NCBI GenBank assembly: GCA_964017235.1
Contig: OZ024928.1
Span: 4,960,001-5,024,000, forward strand
Direction: 5' to 3'
DNA from: Sabellastarte sp. h YS-2021
Lineage: Eukaryota; Annelida; Polychaeta; Sabellida; Sabellidae
DNA: 64,000 nt
Shown here: positions 11,801-23,200 of the stretch, one piece after another
Numbering within the stretch: position 1 is the first letter of the stretch
Layout of the letters: every line of letters starts with the position of its first letter
Notes under the pieces: generated by a model
What the model saw: the letters and a program-made list of their open reading frames with translations, nothing else
Database searches by the model: none
What the model was told of the DNA's origin: nothing
Made by a program: the position numbers and the translations under genes

Positions 11801-12620
11801 CAGTTACTTGTGCATTGGGACTGTGCTTATGCAGTCGAATTGGTTAAATAGCTCTGGACTTTGCACATATAGTGAAACACACGCATATGGTGATATAATG
11901 CCACAATGTTATATTATATATCTACATGCTACAAATATAAATTATGTTAAATTTGTCAGAAGGGTAATAACAATCACCTTTAATTCAAAACATAGAAATT
12001 TCATTGGACATTTGACCAGTGAACTTTTGCCACTAACTTTTGTGAAGGGTAGGACCAATGGCTGGTGTCCTTTTTAAAATAATGATTATTAATTTCATGT
12101 AAGTATTCACTGAGAGAATGGGTGGCTCACTTTAGGCCAATTTTTGTTCCCTTACTGCTTGCGTTTGTAATTAAGCTCACACCTTAAATTAATATAAAAC
12201 ACACCTTAAATCAACATAAATGCAGATATGAGCTAACAACAATCACTGGCATAATAAATTAAATTCTGGAAGTTAAAATTTAATTGCTCCACTACCCGGA
12301 AGTTCATGGGTAGTGGAGCATCACCACCTATCCTCTGTACATTTTGATTTTAATATGTAAGCATTCTTACATGTTCGTGGCAAGTGCCTCTAAATGCCTG
12401 TGCACACATGTCTGAGGGGTTGAAACACTTAACATTGGAATTTTGCAACATGAACCTGTCCTTATGACTCAAAAAAGAGATCTTGTAAGTTGGTGGTGCA
12501 TGCTTAAACATGAACCATCCCATAAAGTGACACTACCCCCTTCTCCTCCCTTCTTTCCTGTATACTTTAATGCAAATCCCGAGAGGAGACAACAACTGTT
12601 TCAAATCATTTCTATAAGCA
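11801..12620. other. No gene recognised
   Basis: AT-rich. A short inverted repeat (CACTACCCGGAAGTTCATGG, then GGTAGTGGAG) sits near 12,289-12,318. Confidence 0.4.
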
Positions 12621-12836
12621 ACCGCATGGTAAGTGGTAGTGATAACACACTGGCTTCCCACATCTAAGGTTGAGGGGTTCAAACCCCTGACCTTATGTGG
12701 GAAAGATGGTAGTTGCTTACCGATGGTCAGCAGTTCCAGTACAGAACCTTGACCAACTGTATATACTGGTTTCCTCTGCCTCAAAACTACCCTTCATGAT
12801 ATGACCTCTACAGTGTCGAACGCAATGTAAAGGCCC
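12621..12836 (+). mobile_element. tRNA-derived SINE, family A (diverged copy)
   Basis: The head has GGTTCAAACCCC as its B-box. The body carries GGTAGTTGCTTACC, TATACTGGTTTCCTCTGCC and ATGATATGACC, and the end is CAGTGTCGAACGCAATGTAAA. These are the same blocks in the same order as the near-consensus copy at 58,449. Confidence 0.75.
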
Positions 12837-13984
12837 CTGATGTGCTGATTATATTGCACTCATATGTATCTGATGAGGTCAGGAAGAAACTGTGTAAACT
12901 TGGCATTAATTTTAATACAGATATGACTGCTGTGGACATAAGGGTTTGAAAAAGGAGTTTACTGTCAAATAGATGACATACAATAGGGTCAGCAGCTAGA
13001 TCGGTTTGCTTATTCTTGTAGAACACCTTTAACTAATCCTAAAACTTAAGTTCTAATGGATTTTTCTTTTGGAAGGAAAGCATTGGTCTTTTAAAAGAAT
13101 GAATATACAGAAGAGCCATGGACAGGTCAGAAATATGGCAAAATCATGTACAGAGAGGCTTAAAATAAATGTTACTGATTACAGTGCAGTTAAGGTTCAT
13201 ACTTTAAAAGCAGTGAACAAAGTATGTATTTCCTTGGAGAAGGCTTTCGTTGGAAAAATAGAGAAATTTCTTTGTTAAAAGCAGAGAAACATGATTTATT
13301 TGGCTTGCAGACGTAACACAGCAAAATATGTTACTTTTTAAAAAGGAAGTGGGAGAAAAAATGAGGTTACTTTCAGTAAAGGCATTCACCTTTTATTTTT
13401 TTGTTAAAGAAAACAAAACAATAAAGAAATTAAAGCCTAAATATTTTTGTTCATAAAATTTGGGTGTGCTAGATATTGTACATGATCCAGATTCTGTGTT
13501 GGGGTTAGGAGTATAAAAAATGTTTCAACATCAAAACTATGGGTATAAATAGGTACAAAATAGCAACTCTGGCAGAGCAATATAGCAACAATGGCATTTA
13601 AATTCAGCTTTAGAGTTTTTTACATTTAGCTGCAAGTTGCATTATAATAATAGCATTTTTAAATCGCCAAATTGATAGAAAATGATACAAAGGTCTAATT
13701 TCTAAAACAAAACAAAATTTATATGATAAATATGGAAATATGATAAGCATCTAAGCAGGGATGGAAACTAACAAGGACAGGCTATATAGAAACATATTTT
13801 TATGGTTCGTTCTCTGTCCAATGGTAAACATTGATTTTGATACAGCCTCCAGTAATTTTTTAACTGTGATATGCTTGAGTAAAATTGTATTATGTCCAAT
13901 GTTTTCATTGCAAATTCAATGTTTTTATCCAGAAAGCAAAGGTCAAAGTTGTGGTTTTTGACAAATTCAACAGCCAAAGCCATT
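12837..13984. other. No gene recognised
   Basis: AT-rich; nothing identifiable. Confidence 0.5.
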
Positions 13985-14050
13985 TTTTTGGGGACAGGTC
14001 CTCAGCCTGTGATAAGATGCAAAACCTACTAACCCACTAGTCCACTCGGG
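13985..14050 (-). mobile_element. SINE fragment (family C-like), degraded
   Basis: GGGGACAGGTCCTCAGCCTGTGA and the CCCACTAGTCCAC ending resemble pieces of the family C SINE at 41,091-41,218. Confidence 0.35.
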
Positions 14051-14130
14051 ATCTTACACCAGTGTCTCCTACCTACACATCAAAGTTAAATATTGAATAA
14101 AAAGGAACTTTTTGTGTTAATATAATTAAA

Positions 14131-14362
14131 TTTTTTTTTTATTTATTTGGGGTTTTATGTTGCTTTCAACACTGTCAAAGTCATATCATGATGGGTAGTT
14201 TTATGGGCAGAGGAATTGAATACATACGGTTGGTCAAGGTTCTGTACTGTAAACTGCCGACCATCGGTAAGAAACTACCACCTTCCCACATAGGGTTCAG
14301 GGTTTGAACAGCTGACCTCAGAGGTGGGAGGCTTGTGTTACCAATGTACCGCCATGGCCCCT
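14131..14362 (-). mobile_element. tRNA-derived SINE, family A
   Basis: Read on the minus strand it has a GGCCATGGCGG head, a degraded B-box (GTTCAAACCCTGAACC), the CTGTATGT/CCTCTGCC body, the TATGACTTTGACAGTGTTGA tail core and an A/T-rich AAATAAAT end. Confidence 0.8.
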
Positions 14363-14429
14363 TTTTGTAATTAAATTTAAGGCATGACTGATTAATAATA
14401 AGTAAAACCATTATGTCCCATGCAAAAGC

Positions 14430-14600
14430 CAAGGTCATATTGGGACAGGCCCTCAGCATTGCTACTTTTGGCAGTGGAATCCACACAGTGGTGTCAGCCT
14501 GTGATTATGTGCCAGACTTGCGAACTACTTCAACATTCAACAGCCAGGGTCAGATTGGGACAGGTATGACGGCCTGCAATCATATACAAAGCTTCCCAAC
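14430..14600 (-). mobile_element. SINE family C fragments, degraded
   Basis: Two blocks, AAGGTCATATTGGGACAGGC and CAGCCAGGGTCAGATTGGGA, match the CCAATATGACCCTGGCTG core of family C in reverse. The rest is decayed. Confidence 0.45.
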
Positions 14601-15343
14601 CACTCAGCCATCGAAGATCTTGGAAACCATAACAAAATGTTTTGCCTTCAGTGAAAATAAACATCAGTTAAGCAGGTCTTAGGTTTGAAGGAGGAGCAAG
14701 GTTTAATCAAATATGCAAAATGTCTTAAATAGATAATTTAGAGCTTTTAAATTACATAATGAGTGGACAATTGATAAAGTAAAACACACCAATGACACAC
14801 CAAAAAAGTATTTGTAATAAGCCACATTAACATAACTGGTTGATTGATACACTTTATAAAGAAGAGATAGTCTTTGATGTTCTGCAACAGACGTTTTAAA
14901 ACATCTAAGGCAATGTGTGCAAGTTTTTATAGAAACGTTTCAAGAAAAAAGAAACAAAAAAGTATTTCCATTTATCTGTTTTTATTAAATAAACAATTGT
15001 ACAATATATACATACATATATAACTTTAATATATCGAGATTAAAACATGTTCACTTTGAAAGATAAAATATCAAACAACCTGTTTTAAGTTAGCACATAA
15101 AAGAAGCTTCTCTACATTTATATACAGCAGTGTGATTGAAAGAACTTTGTACAACATCCAATACTAATTTACTTCTTTCAAAAGTTTAAAAATACACCTC
15201 ATTCCTACATCAACCAAGTTGAAAGCTTTTAATATGAGATTACTCTGCAGTCAAATATTAATCACATGAAAGTTTATACACATAATTACATAAAGTTCTT
15301 GGATTTAAAGTGTTAGTTCCACCCTTTAAAAGTGTAATTTAAC
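14601..15343. other. No gene recognised
   Basis: AT-rich; nothing identifiable. TTTATT on this strand (AATAAA on minus) occurs near 14,991, but no transcript end can be assigned. Confidence 0.45.
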
Positions 15344-15357
15344 AAATAGCTTCTAAT

Positions 15358-15575
15358 CTATTTATTTATTTGGGGTTTTAGGTCACTTTCAACACTGTAC
15401 AGGTCATATCACGATGGGTAGTTAGAAGTGCAGAGGAAACCAGTACATACAGTTAGTCAAGGTTGTGTACTGTAAACTGCAAACCAACAGCAAGCAACCA
15501 CCAGCTTTCCCACTTAAGGGCGTGTCAGGAACCAAACCCCGGCCTCAGAGGTGGGAGGCGAGAGCGTGGCCCCTA
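15358..15575 (-). mobile_element. tRNA-derived SINE, family A, with TSD
   Basis: Minus-strand copy with the ATTTATTTGGGGTTTTA end and the usual body. It is flanked by near-identical direct repeats AAATAGCTTCTAAT (15,344-15,357) and AAATAGCCTCTAAT (about 15,579-15,592). The tRNA head is partly deleted near 15,563. Confidence 0.85.
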
Positions 15576-15888
15576 AATAAATAGCCTCTAATACTACACA
15601 TGTTAATTCTAGATTTATACATGACACATAACCCCAGCATAAAAATCACTACCCTTGTGTTTCAACTGTGTCAGATTTTATATTACTGTATGCTATCCAG
15701 TCTATATAATTATTCCATCAATAGAAAAACACAATGTTTGAGCAATATTTCTTCTATATCTCAGCACATCAACCATGTGACATATATTAATTTGATTTAC
15801 ATCAAACTAATCGTAAACTACTCTACATAAATCTTTATTTTCATTCGGGAATAGAAATGGGTACCAGCTTAAGCTGTAGAGGTAACCA

Positions 15889-16138
15889 TTTATTTATTTG
15901 GGGTTTATTTTGTTTATTTGGGGTTTTACGTCGCTTTCAAAACTGTACAGGTTATATCACGACGGGTAGTTGGAAGGGCAGAGGAAACCAGTACATATAG
16001 TTCGCTAGGGTTCTGTACTGTAAACTGCCGACCAACGGCAAGCAACTACCAGCTTTCCCACTTGCGGCCATGACGGGGATCGAACCCCGGCTGCAGAGGT
16101 GGGAGGCGAGAGTGTTACCACTCTGCCACCGTGGCCCC
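15889..16138 (-). mobile_element. tRNA-derived SINE, family A
   Basis: Full body and tRNA head on the minus strand. The B-box is GGTTCGATCCC (complement at about 16,076-16,086), and the A-box region is TGGCAGAGTGG (complement at 16,118-16,128). The 3' end has a duplicated TTTATTTGGGGTTT. Confidence 0.85.
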
Positions 16139-16360
16139 CTTATTTGGGGTTTAACATCACTTTCAACACTGTACGGGTCATATCACAATGGGTAGTTTTG
16201 TGGGCAAAAGAAACCAGTACATATAGTTGGTCAAGGTTCTGTACTGTAAACTACCGACCATCGGTAAGAAACTACCATCTTCCCCACATAGGGTTCGGGG
16301 TTTGAACAGCCAACCTCAGAGGTGGGAGGCGAGCGTGTTACCACTGCAAAACCATGACAC
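16139..16360 (-). mobile_element. tRNA-derived SINE, family A (adjacent second copy)
   Basis: Begins directly at the head of the preceding copy with TTATTTGGGGTTTAACATC and repeats the body. The tRNA head is more decayed (GTTACCACTGCAAAACCATG). The two copies form a head-to-tail pair. Confidence 0.8.
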
Positions 16361-17521
16361 TTAATAATGTGACATCATGAACTGGCCAAAAATCTTAAGT
16401 TAGATTTTACATCTCAGTTCAATAGCCAGGGCTAACTCGGATAGCATAAATCTTATGTACTTTAAGCTGAATCTTGCTGTGCAATATTATTATTGATAAA
16501 ATTTATTGTGTTTCAGGCTATTATTTTTCATTATGCAAAATATTGACATGTAATATCAGTTTGGAAAACTAATATGTATCACATAAATATATTTCGTGAT
16601 CATAACAGCATCAAAATTGTGCCCATGCAATGTTCAAATAAAAAGCTACTCAAACATATTATTTTACAGAACACGAAGAAATTTACCAATATTGTAAATG
16701 TCCATAACAATGACGCACAACATATTTCACTCAGTATATTACTGAAGGTCAACCAATAACAATAATATATCTTCACAACACCTATATTGTGACGTGCAAC
16801 TGTTGAATGTGTCCCAAATAGCTTTGTGTAATATGGATAAATAATACATGTCAATGTTTAAGATTACTCGGACCATGTGCAGTGGGGTGTGGAAACCAAA
16901 GCAAACGTCACTTGAAATTGATTTTAATATGCAATGATACATTGGGTCGATGAACTTTGAATAAAGGGTTTCTAGGAAATGTGGCTTCAAAGAGAGTTAC
17001 TATGTGTATAGTAAAATGTGCGTACAATATGAGGTATAATGAAACTCCTTTAACTTAAAGGACTAGATTTTATTGTACAAAATAAAATGTGCATAAGGTT
17101 TCAATGGTGCCATTACTGCAAGAAGGTTGTGCCGATGTGAAAGAATCCTTGGTGTTTCAATTGATAATTTAAGCTAACCACTAAGAAGGATAAATATAGT
17201 AGAGCAAAATAAGTTGATAAATAAATAAACAACAAAAATACAAAAAAGGGACTTTATAAGTCCAGAAAAACACACAATCCGGTACAACAACAATACAAAG
17301 AAGGACAAGGCAAAAGGAAATGGAAGGTGGGGGCTAGCTAAGGGCTAAAGACAAAATCTACATTACATGACCTGTGCAGTCAAGAAGTCAGTGTTAAATT
17401 ACAAAAATAAAGGAAAGAGACAAATATATTTACACAAGCCTCAGTTTTCTGAAGCAAATAGCCAATCTATGAGGAGATGAAATTGATTAACAAAAGGTGC
17501 AGTTTCATATTCAAAGACACT
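16361..17521. other. No gene recognised
   Basis: AT-rich; nothing identifiable. Confidence 0.5.
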
Positions 17522-17531
17522 TTGACCAACT

Positions 17532-17768
17532 ATATTTATTTATTTATTTGGGGTTTTACGTCGCTTTCAACACTGTACAGGTCATATCACGACGGGTAGT
17601 TGGAAGAGCAGAGGAAACCAGTACATACAGTTCGTTAGGGTTCTGTACTGTAAACTGCCGACCAACGGCAAACAACTACCAGCTTTCCCACTTGAGGCCG
17701 TGCCGGGGATCGAACTCCGGCCTCAGAGGTCGGAGGCGAGAGTGTTACCACTCTGCCACCGTGGCCCC
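17532..17768 (-). mobile_element. tRNA-derived SINE, family A, full length with TSD
   Basis: Complete minus-strand copy running from (ATTT)n GGGGTTTTACGTCGC to the GGGGCCACGGTGGCAGAG head. It is flanked by TTGACCAACTATA (17,522-17,534) and TTGGCCAACTATA (17,771-17,783). Confidence 0.9.
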
Positions 17769-17785
17769 ATTTGGCCAACTATAGG

Positions 17786-20266
17786 TGCCTTTGGCAGTAA
17801 TGCTTGAGATAAAAACTCAGTTTGTATACAAACAGAAAACTCTTCTATATCAATGTGTAATTTAAAGATAACATCAGTATTTCCATAATTGTTCAATGAT
17901 GTCTGTTTTCTTGGAAAACTGCAAGAGGAGTATGCCTAATTATGTGGGAAATTATGTGACTGTAGTTTTGTGTAACTTAATAAACTGTAACACAAAATCA
18001 ATCTTATATTCAAATGTATTGAAAATAAAAAACAAACTGTAACACAAGATTAGTCTTATGGTCAAATGTATTGAAAATATAAAAAAAACGTATTTTGAAC
18101 ACTTGCACTCATAGGTTAAAAACTATTGGTATGCGGTATGAAATGCAGAAATGATGGATTCAAACAAAGTTCACTAAATCAAGGGAAAAACTAAATATAG
18201 AGAATTGTATTAAACAGATCTATGGATTATACAACATAATAGTTACAATAATTATTAAATCTTAAAAGGAACACTCAGTATGGATTGTTACAATGGCCCA
18301 GATTTGGACATATATGGATCAATACAACAAGGATTTAATGACAGAAGATTTCTTAGATATATGTATATAATATGACAAAACAACCCAATAATTCTTCAGT
18401 CAATATTTGACCATATGAAGTGTTGTGGATATCCCAACTCACATCATACTTACACTTAAATATTTATACATGCACACATAAGAGACTAAAGTCATAAATA
18501 CTTCCAACAAAATAAACATCCATCAAGCTTTACACTTCACAAAAATTTTTTTTCAAACTCCATGCACAATTAAGATGCGAAATATTGCCCAGTATCATGC
18601 ATCTTTGCCATTTACTGTAACAATTTTAGGACACTAGCCAAAAATGAGAGAATTCTACCAAAGGATTATTTATTGTGTCTTAAAACCACTTTTCAACACA
18701 ATATAAACACAGTATGTCTGAAGGATGGATGGTTCGTGCAAAAACCAATGAAACTCTCATCTTTGCAAACTTGCACTCCCAAAGACCTGGTGGATGCTCT
18801 TTCTGATGTTGACCTATTGGCTATTGTACTATAACTTTTTCGAAAATTATCACTTGAGATGATATTTCCAGCAATTTGGTACCATGTGAGTTATTCAAAT
18901 AAAATCCAAATGGGTTGGAAAAAACGTACGATACCACTTTCAAAGTCCAACAGCAAATATGCAAATTTTTGGGATTGGGATTTGAAATACAAATCTGTAT
19001 TTAATAAATTAATTTCCTATTATTGTAGTGTACTTTTGTAACTTTTTTTCAAAGAAAAAGGTAAATCCTGCAAAAAACAATAGCAAGCTAGGCTAGGTGC
19101 TCTAAAGATATTTGCTGTTAGAATGGAAGTCAATGCAAAATAATATTAAGGCTGAAACAAGTATCTAAACAAGTAGCTTAGGTAATGAGCAAACAGAATC
19201 ACACATTCCTTTCAAGTTACTAATATCTACTGACTATGCACACAAGTTTAACAGTGACACTGTGACATCATTTTTGTATCAATAATTTACACCTATATTA
19301 ATGAGATTCTGATATTTAAATAATCTTTACAACAAAAACAGCATGTCCTAAAATAGTATCAATTATGGTTACTGTGAAGATTAAAAAAACAGGTCTGCTA
19401 CAAATTTTTAAAGAAGTGTTGCTGTTAACTTAGCAATTTTGCATGTAAAATTTAAGTAGTCATAGTTAAAATCAAGTGAAACAATAACAAAGTCATATAA
19501 CACTTTCTATGCATTTAAGTTTTTTCAGAAGCCATTGTCTTACTACCTTGTTTACATTGTGTTTTGGATCAAACCACTTTAGGTGATATCAGGAGAATAG
19601 ACTGAGCTCAAAGGATATGAAGTCATCTATGTTGACTGTATGCTTTTCAAAACAGGCTTACTTCATGGTAAACATTTATATTAGTTGTGTAACGTTTGTC
19701 TATCAATAATGCTGGCATAATGTTAAACCACAATGATATTCTTGCACCTTTTTGCAGAAAGAAATCTTATTTTCTACCAAATGACAAAGATCACTTTTAC
19801 TCTTCCAGAATATCATCAGTGACTTCAAAATAAAGAATGGAATAAACCTAGTAAAATAACATTAATTTTCTGTCTTTACAAGATAATAAAACCTAAACCA
19901 AATCACTAGAATTATAATATCTAACAAAAAAATAGAGTCTACATTTACTAATGACACACATCATTTCTAGACTGTCAGTCACAATAACAGTTACCCTGTA
20001 AGTATTGCAGTGAATATTTATCAGCCCTCTTGTTCTTGTGAAAATATTTGTAAAGACTATTCTTATCCATGATATTCATAAAGTTCTACTTAAGTCAACC
20101 ATACACTCTGGCTTCCATATGTCAGACTGCTGAAGAGGAAGATTCAAAAGGGGTACTTTTTTGTGTGCGATCACGGTTTGATTCTCTATGTTAATTCGAT
20201 GATTCACAGGCTTTCTAAAAAGTCTTTCATGGTAACAGTTGCTTTGGTACATTTCCAACTGATTCA
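17786..20266. other. Non-coding; likely includes the 3' UTR and downstream flank of the vWA gene
   Basis: There is no coding evidence. The first AATAAA on the minus strand below the predicted stop codon lies at 18,669-18,674. If used, it would give a 3' UTR of about 1.6 kb. A 52-bp two-copy tandem repeat lies at 17,982-18,085. Confidence 0.4.
17982..18085. repeat. Two-copy tandem repeat, 52-bp unit
   Basis: AAACTGTAACACAA followed by CAAATGTATTGAAAATA recurs at 52-bp spacing. Confidence 0.85.
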
Positions 20267-20277
20267 TCATAATGGCA
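20267..20277 (-). CDS. vWA gene exon e: predicted terminal coding bases and stop
   Basis: A strong acceptor (TCTTTTTGTTTTCAG) precedes 20,277. Joined in phase 1 to exon d it adds LPL and then TGA, so the protein would end just after vWA domain 2. The same exon is open for about 65 residues in another frame (to 20,076), but that would need a different phase. If a further small exon lies in the 1.5-kb intron, this ending is wrong. Confidence 0.5.
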
Positions 20278-23200
20278 CTGAAAACAAAAAGATTATAACA
20301 ATTAATTTATTAGATTAAATAATACAGAAGACTTAAGGAGAAAAGTTGAGCAGTTAATAAAAGCAACTAACTACATATGTATCTTTTTATTGTTTGATAC
20401 AAATAAGATGATTTTTATATTTATTAGTATAATATTACACAAATATAAATTTTTCAGGTACTACTCCAACCAAACTTATACCGGTGTTATAATATATATA
20501 TATTACATAATTTAACAAAATCTCCTTAACTCTAACTGGGAGACACAGAAAGAATACCAAATGCTAAAATATGGATGAAATTCTTTTAACCAATTTAAAA
20601 GTTACTCTTTTAGTGTAAGTCTCCCCAAAACCGCCATTGAGTGTAAATATAGCTTCACCCTGAAAAGAAATCAATTAGGGATTCTAAGATTGATATATTC
20701 TTAGATTAGATGAGAGATGCTGGAACCTATTTGTCATGGTAAATGACATCATCTATTACTCTGTCAAGACTATCTCTTTCTTGAGAAGGTGTGACAGACT
20801 ATCATAAGGCATTTAACAGAGGGGCTGTTCATTTACATCTGAAAAGCCAAGGCCTTTAAGATGTGTACTCTAGGGTGAATGACCCTGTAATACATCCATT
20901 AATCAATCATTTCATCTGAAATCTATTTTGTTCTATTTTTATTTCATGTTTCTAATGATACAGATCTTATTCTCTATAAAAAGTTTTGCACAGGAATATA
21001 TGTCTTGTTAAGGATTTAAGGAAATATTTTGATGTATATCATTAAATTTTAAACACTTTGAAACATCCTTCAATTATGAATATTGGGGAAGAGGATCATT
21101 AATTTGTCTGGGGCCTTCATTATGTACAATCCTTTAACCTGCTATCATATCTCTCATACCACAACCTTATTTTTTCAACTATACACAAAGGTAAATACCC
21201 TGGACTGCAGATATGACAGAAGCTTTTGTGCAAATATGCATCAACATTAAGTAAGTCTATTAATTAGACTCAAATGACAAATGCAAAGGCATAACAAAAA
21301 ACTGCTGGGAGGTTAGAAGGGTCAATCTATGAATAGTGAGAAAATCCCTGCGGGATCTTCATCATATAGATAAAATGATCTTCACTTTAAACCCATTTGA
21401 CAGGGCTTGAATTCACGCAAAATGAAGAATCTTGTTTTGATGAATTAACAGCATGCCAACGAAATAACCTAGATATCTCAGGAAAGTATGTGATGCCTGC
21501 AGAAAATCAAATCGGGTTCCAATGAAAACTTATTGTAAAGGTGGATGCCAAGGAGAAAATGGAAGATAATGTACATCTGGCAAAAGAGTGTTTAGACCTG
21601 GAAGTATATATACTTCAGCATAATAGTAACTCATCTTGTCTTCTTTAAAGGCAAATAATAAAATATCAATAGTGTAAAGATAAGTCCCCATGTGAGCAGA
21701 TGTACCTTTATCCTTTTTAAAACTGCAAATTACAATGTCAATACACTTTTTTCCAAAGAAATAAAAGACAGAAAGAAAAACTTACATTCGCATAATCTGT
21801 GTGATAGCACCTTCACAAATTTGTGCAGGTTAGAATGTGTGGGAACATTGTAAAGGTGGTCATCTGTTTCACAACTGACCATGGCATTTAACTCTACTGG
21901 ATCTACATCTTTTGTAACACCAACTGCAAAGAGTTCTATGTCATTGTCTAACTTTGCCGACTGGGCTTCTCGTAATGTTGAATACAAATCATCTGACTTT
22001 CCATCAGTGATGTAGACACCCACTTTATGCCGCGTAGCAGGCAACACATCATTCCCACTGGATTCTGTGTTTGCTTCTGTTAGATTCTTAGTCATGGCCC
22101 GTAGAAGACCTGCTGTTTGACCCTTTATTGGTCGGATGCTGTCAAAGTAACCCATGATATCAGATTTTGTGTCAAATTCATTCAGATGGAGTTCTGGGAC
22201 CTCTGCACATTCAGTGATTAGATGAATTCCGATATCCCCTTCATCCACATTCAGATTACTGATAATGTTCCTAACAAACTTCCACAGCTTCATTTTGATA
22301 GCAGTTCCACCTTGCTTCTGATCCACTACAAAGGCAATGTCCAAAGGCTGCTTGGGGGAACAGCCTAAAAGGAAATGGAATAAATTAGGATTAAGTAAGA
22401 CCCTTAAAATAATGCTGGAACTTTGTGCCATTACACCAATTACCTGTCATTCTACAAACTGTCCACTAGCTATTATATCAATAAAATATAGGTAGTGCAG
22501 CTTTAAATGTTCTGAAGATAACAACCTAACCCTTGTTTAAACCACCTTAAATTCATGAAAAATATATTCTGGTACCAGCTACCTGCAAGTTACCAATTAA
22601 CAGCTATTTTCAGAATCACAAACAATATATATTCTAGTACCAGCTGCTTGTTAATTACCAATCAATAGCTATCTTCAGTATCATAAACATTATATATTCT
22701 GATACCAGCTACTTGTTAATTACAAATCAACAGCTCTCTTCAGTTTCATAAACAGTAGTTCCAACTACTTGTTAATTACAAATCAGCTATGTTCAGTATC
22801 ATAAATGCTATACAATCTGGTACTAGACACTTGTTAATTCCCAGTCCACAGCTGTCTTCAGTATCATAAACATTACATATTCCGGTATCAGCTACTTGTT
22901 AATTACCAGTCAAAATCTATCTTCAGTAACATTAACACTAAAGGGTAATGATGGTGTTTCAACGATAACCTTACCTTTTCTGGTATCTTCAAACTCATAA
23001 TCTGAACTGGCTTTTGGGACTTGTACCTCTTTTCCCTCTAGGGCCTGTGGACTCCCTGTAGAACTGATTACAATCAGTTTGGGAGTGTTCGACTGGAACT
23101 TAATTTTGGGGAATGAAGTTGTAGGGGTGGTTGGTGTAGTAGTGGTTGTTGTGGTTGTTGTTGTCGGTGGGTCAGTAACTAAAAAATAATATATACTTTG

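Noticed and set aside
20076..20270. 64-codon minus ORF as the true C-terminal exon of the vWA gene
   Set aside because: It sits in a likely exon, but the phase from vWA exon d does not enter this frame; only a missing intermediate exon could rescue it.
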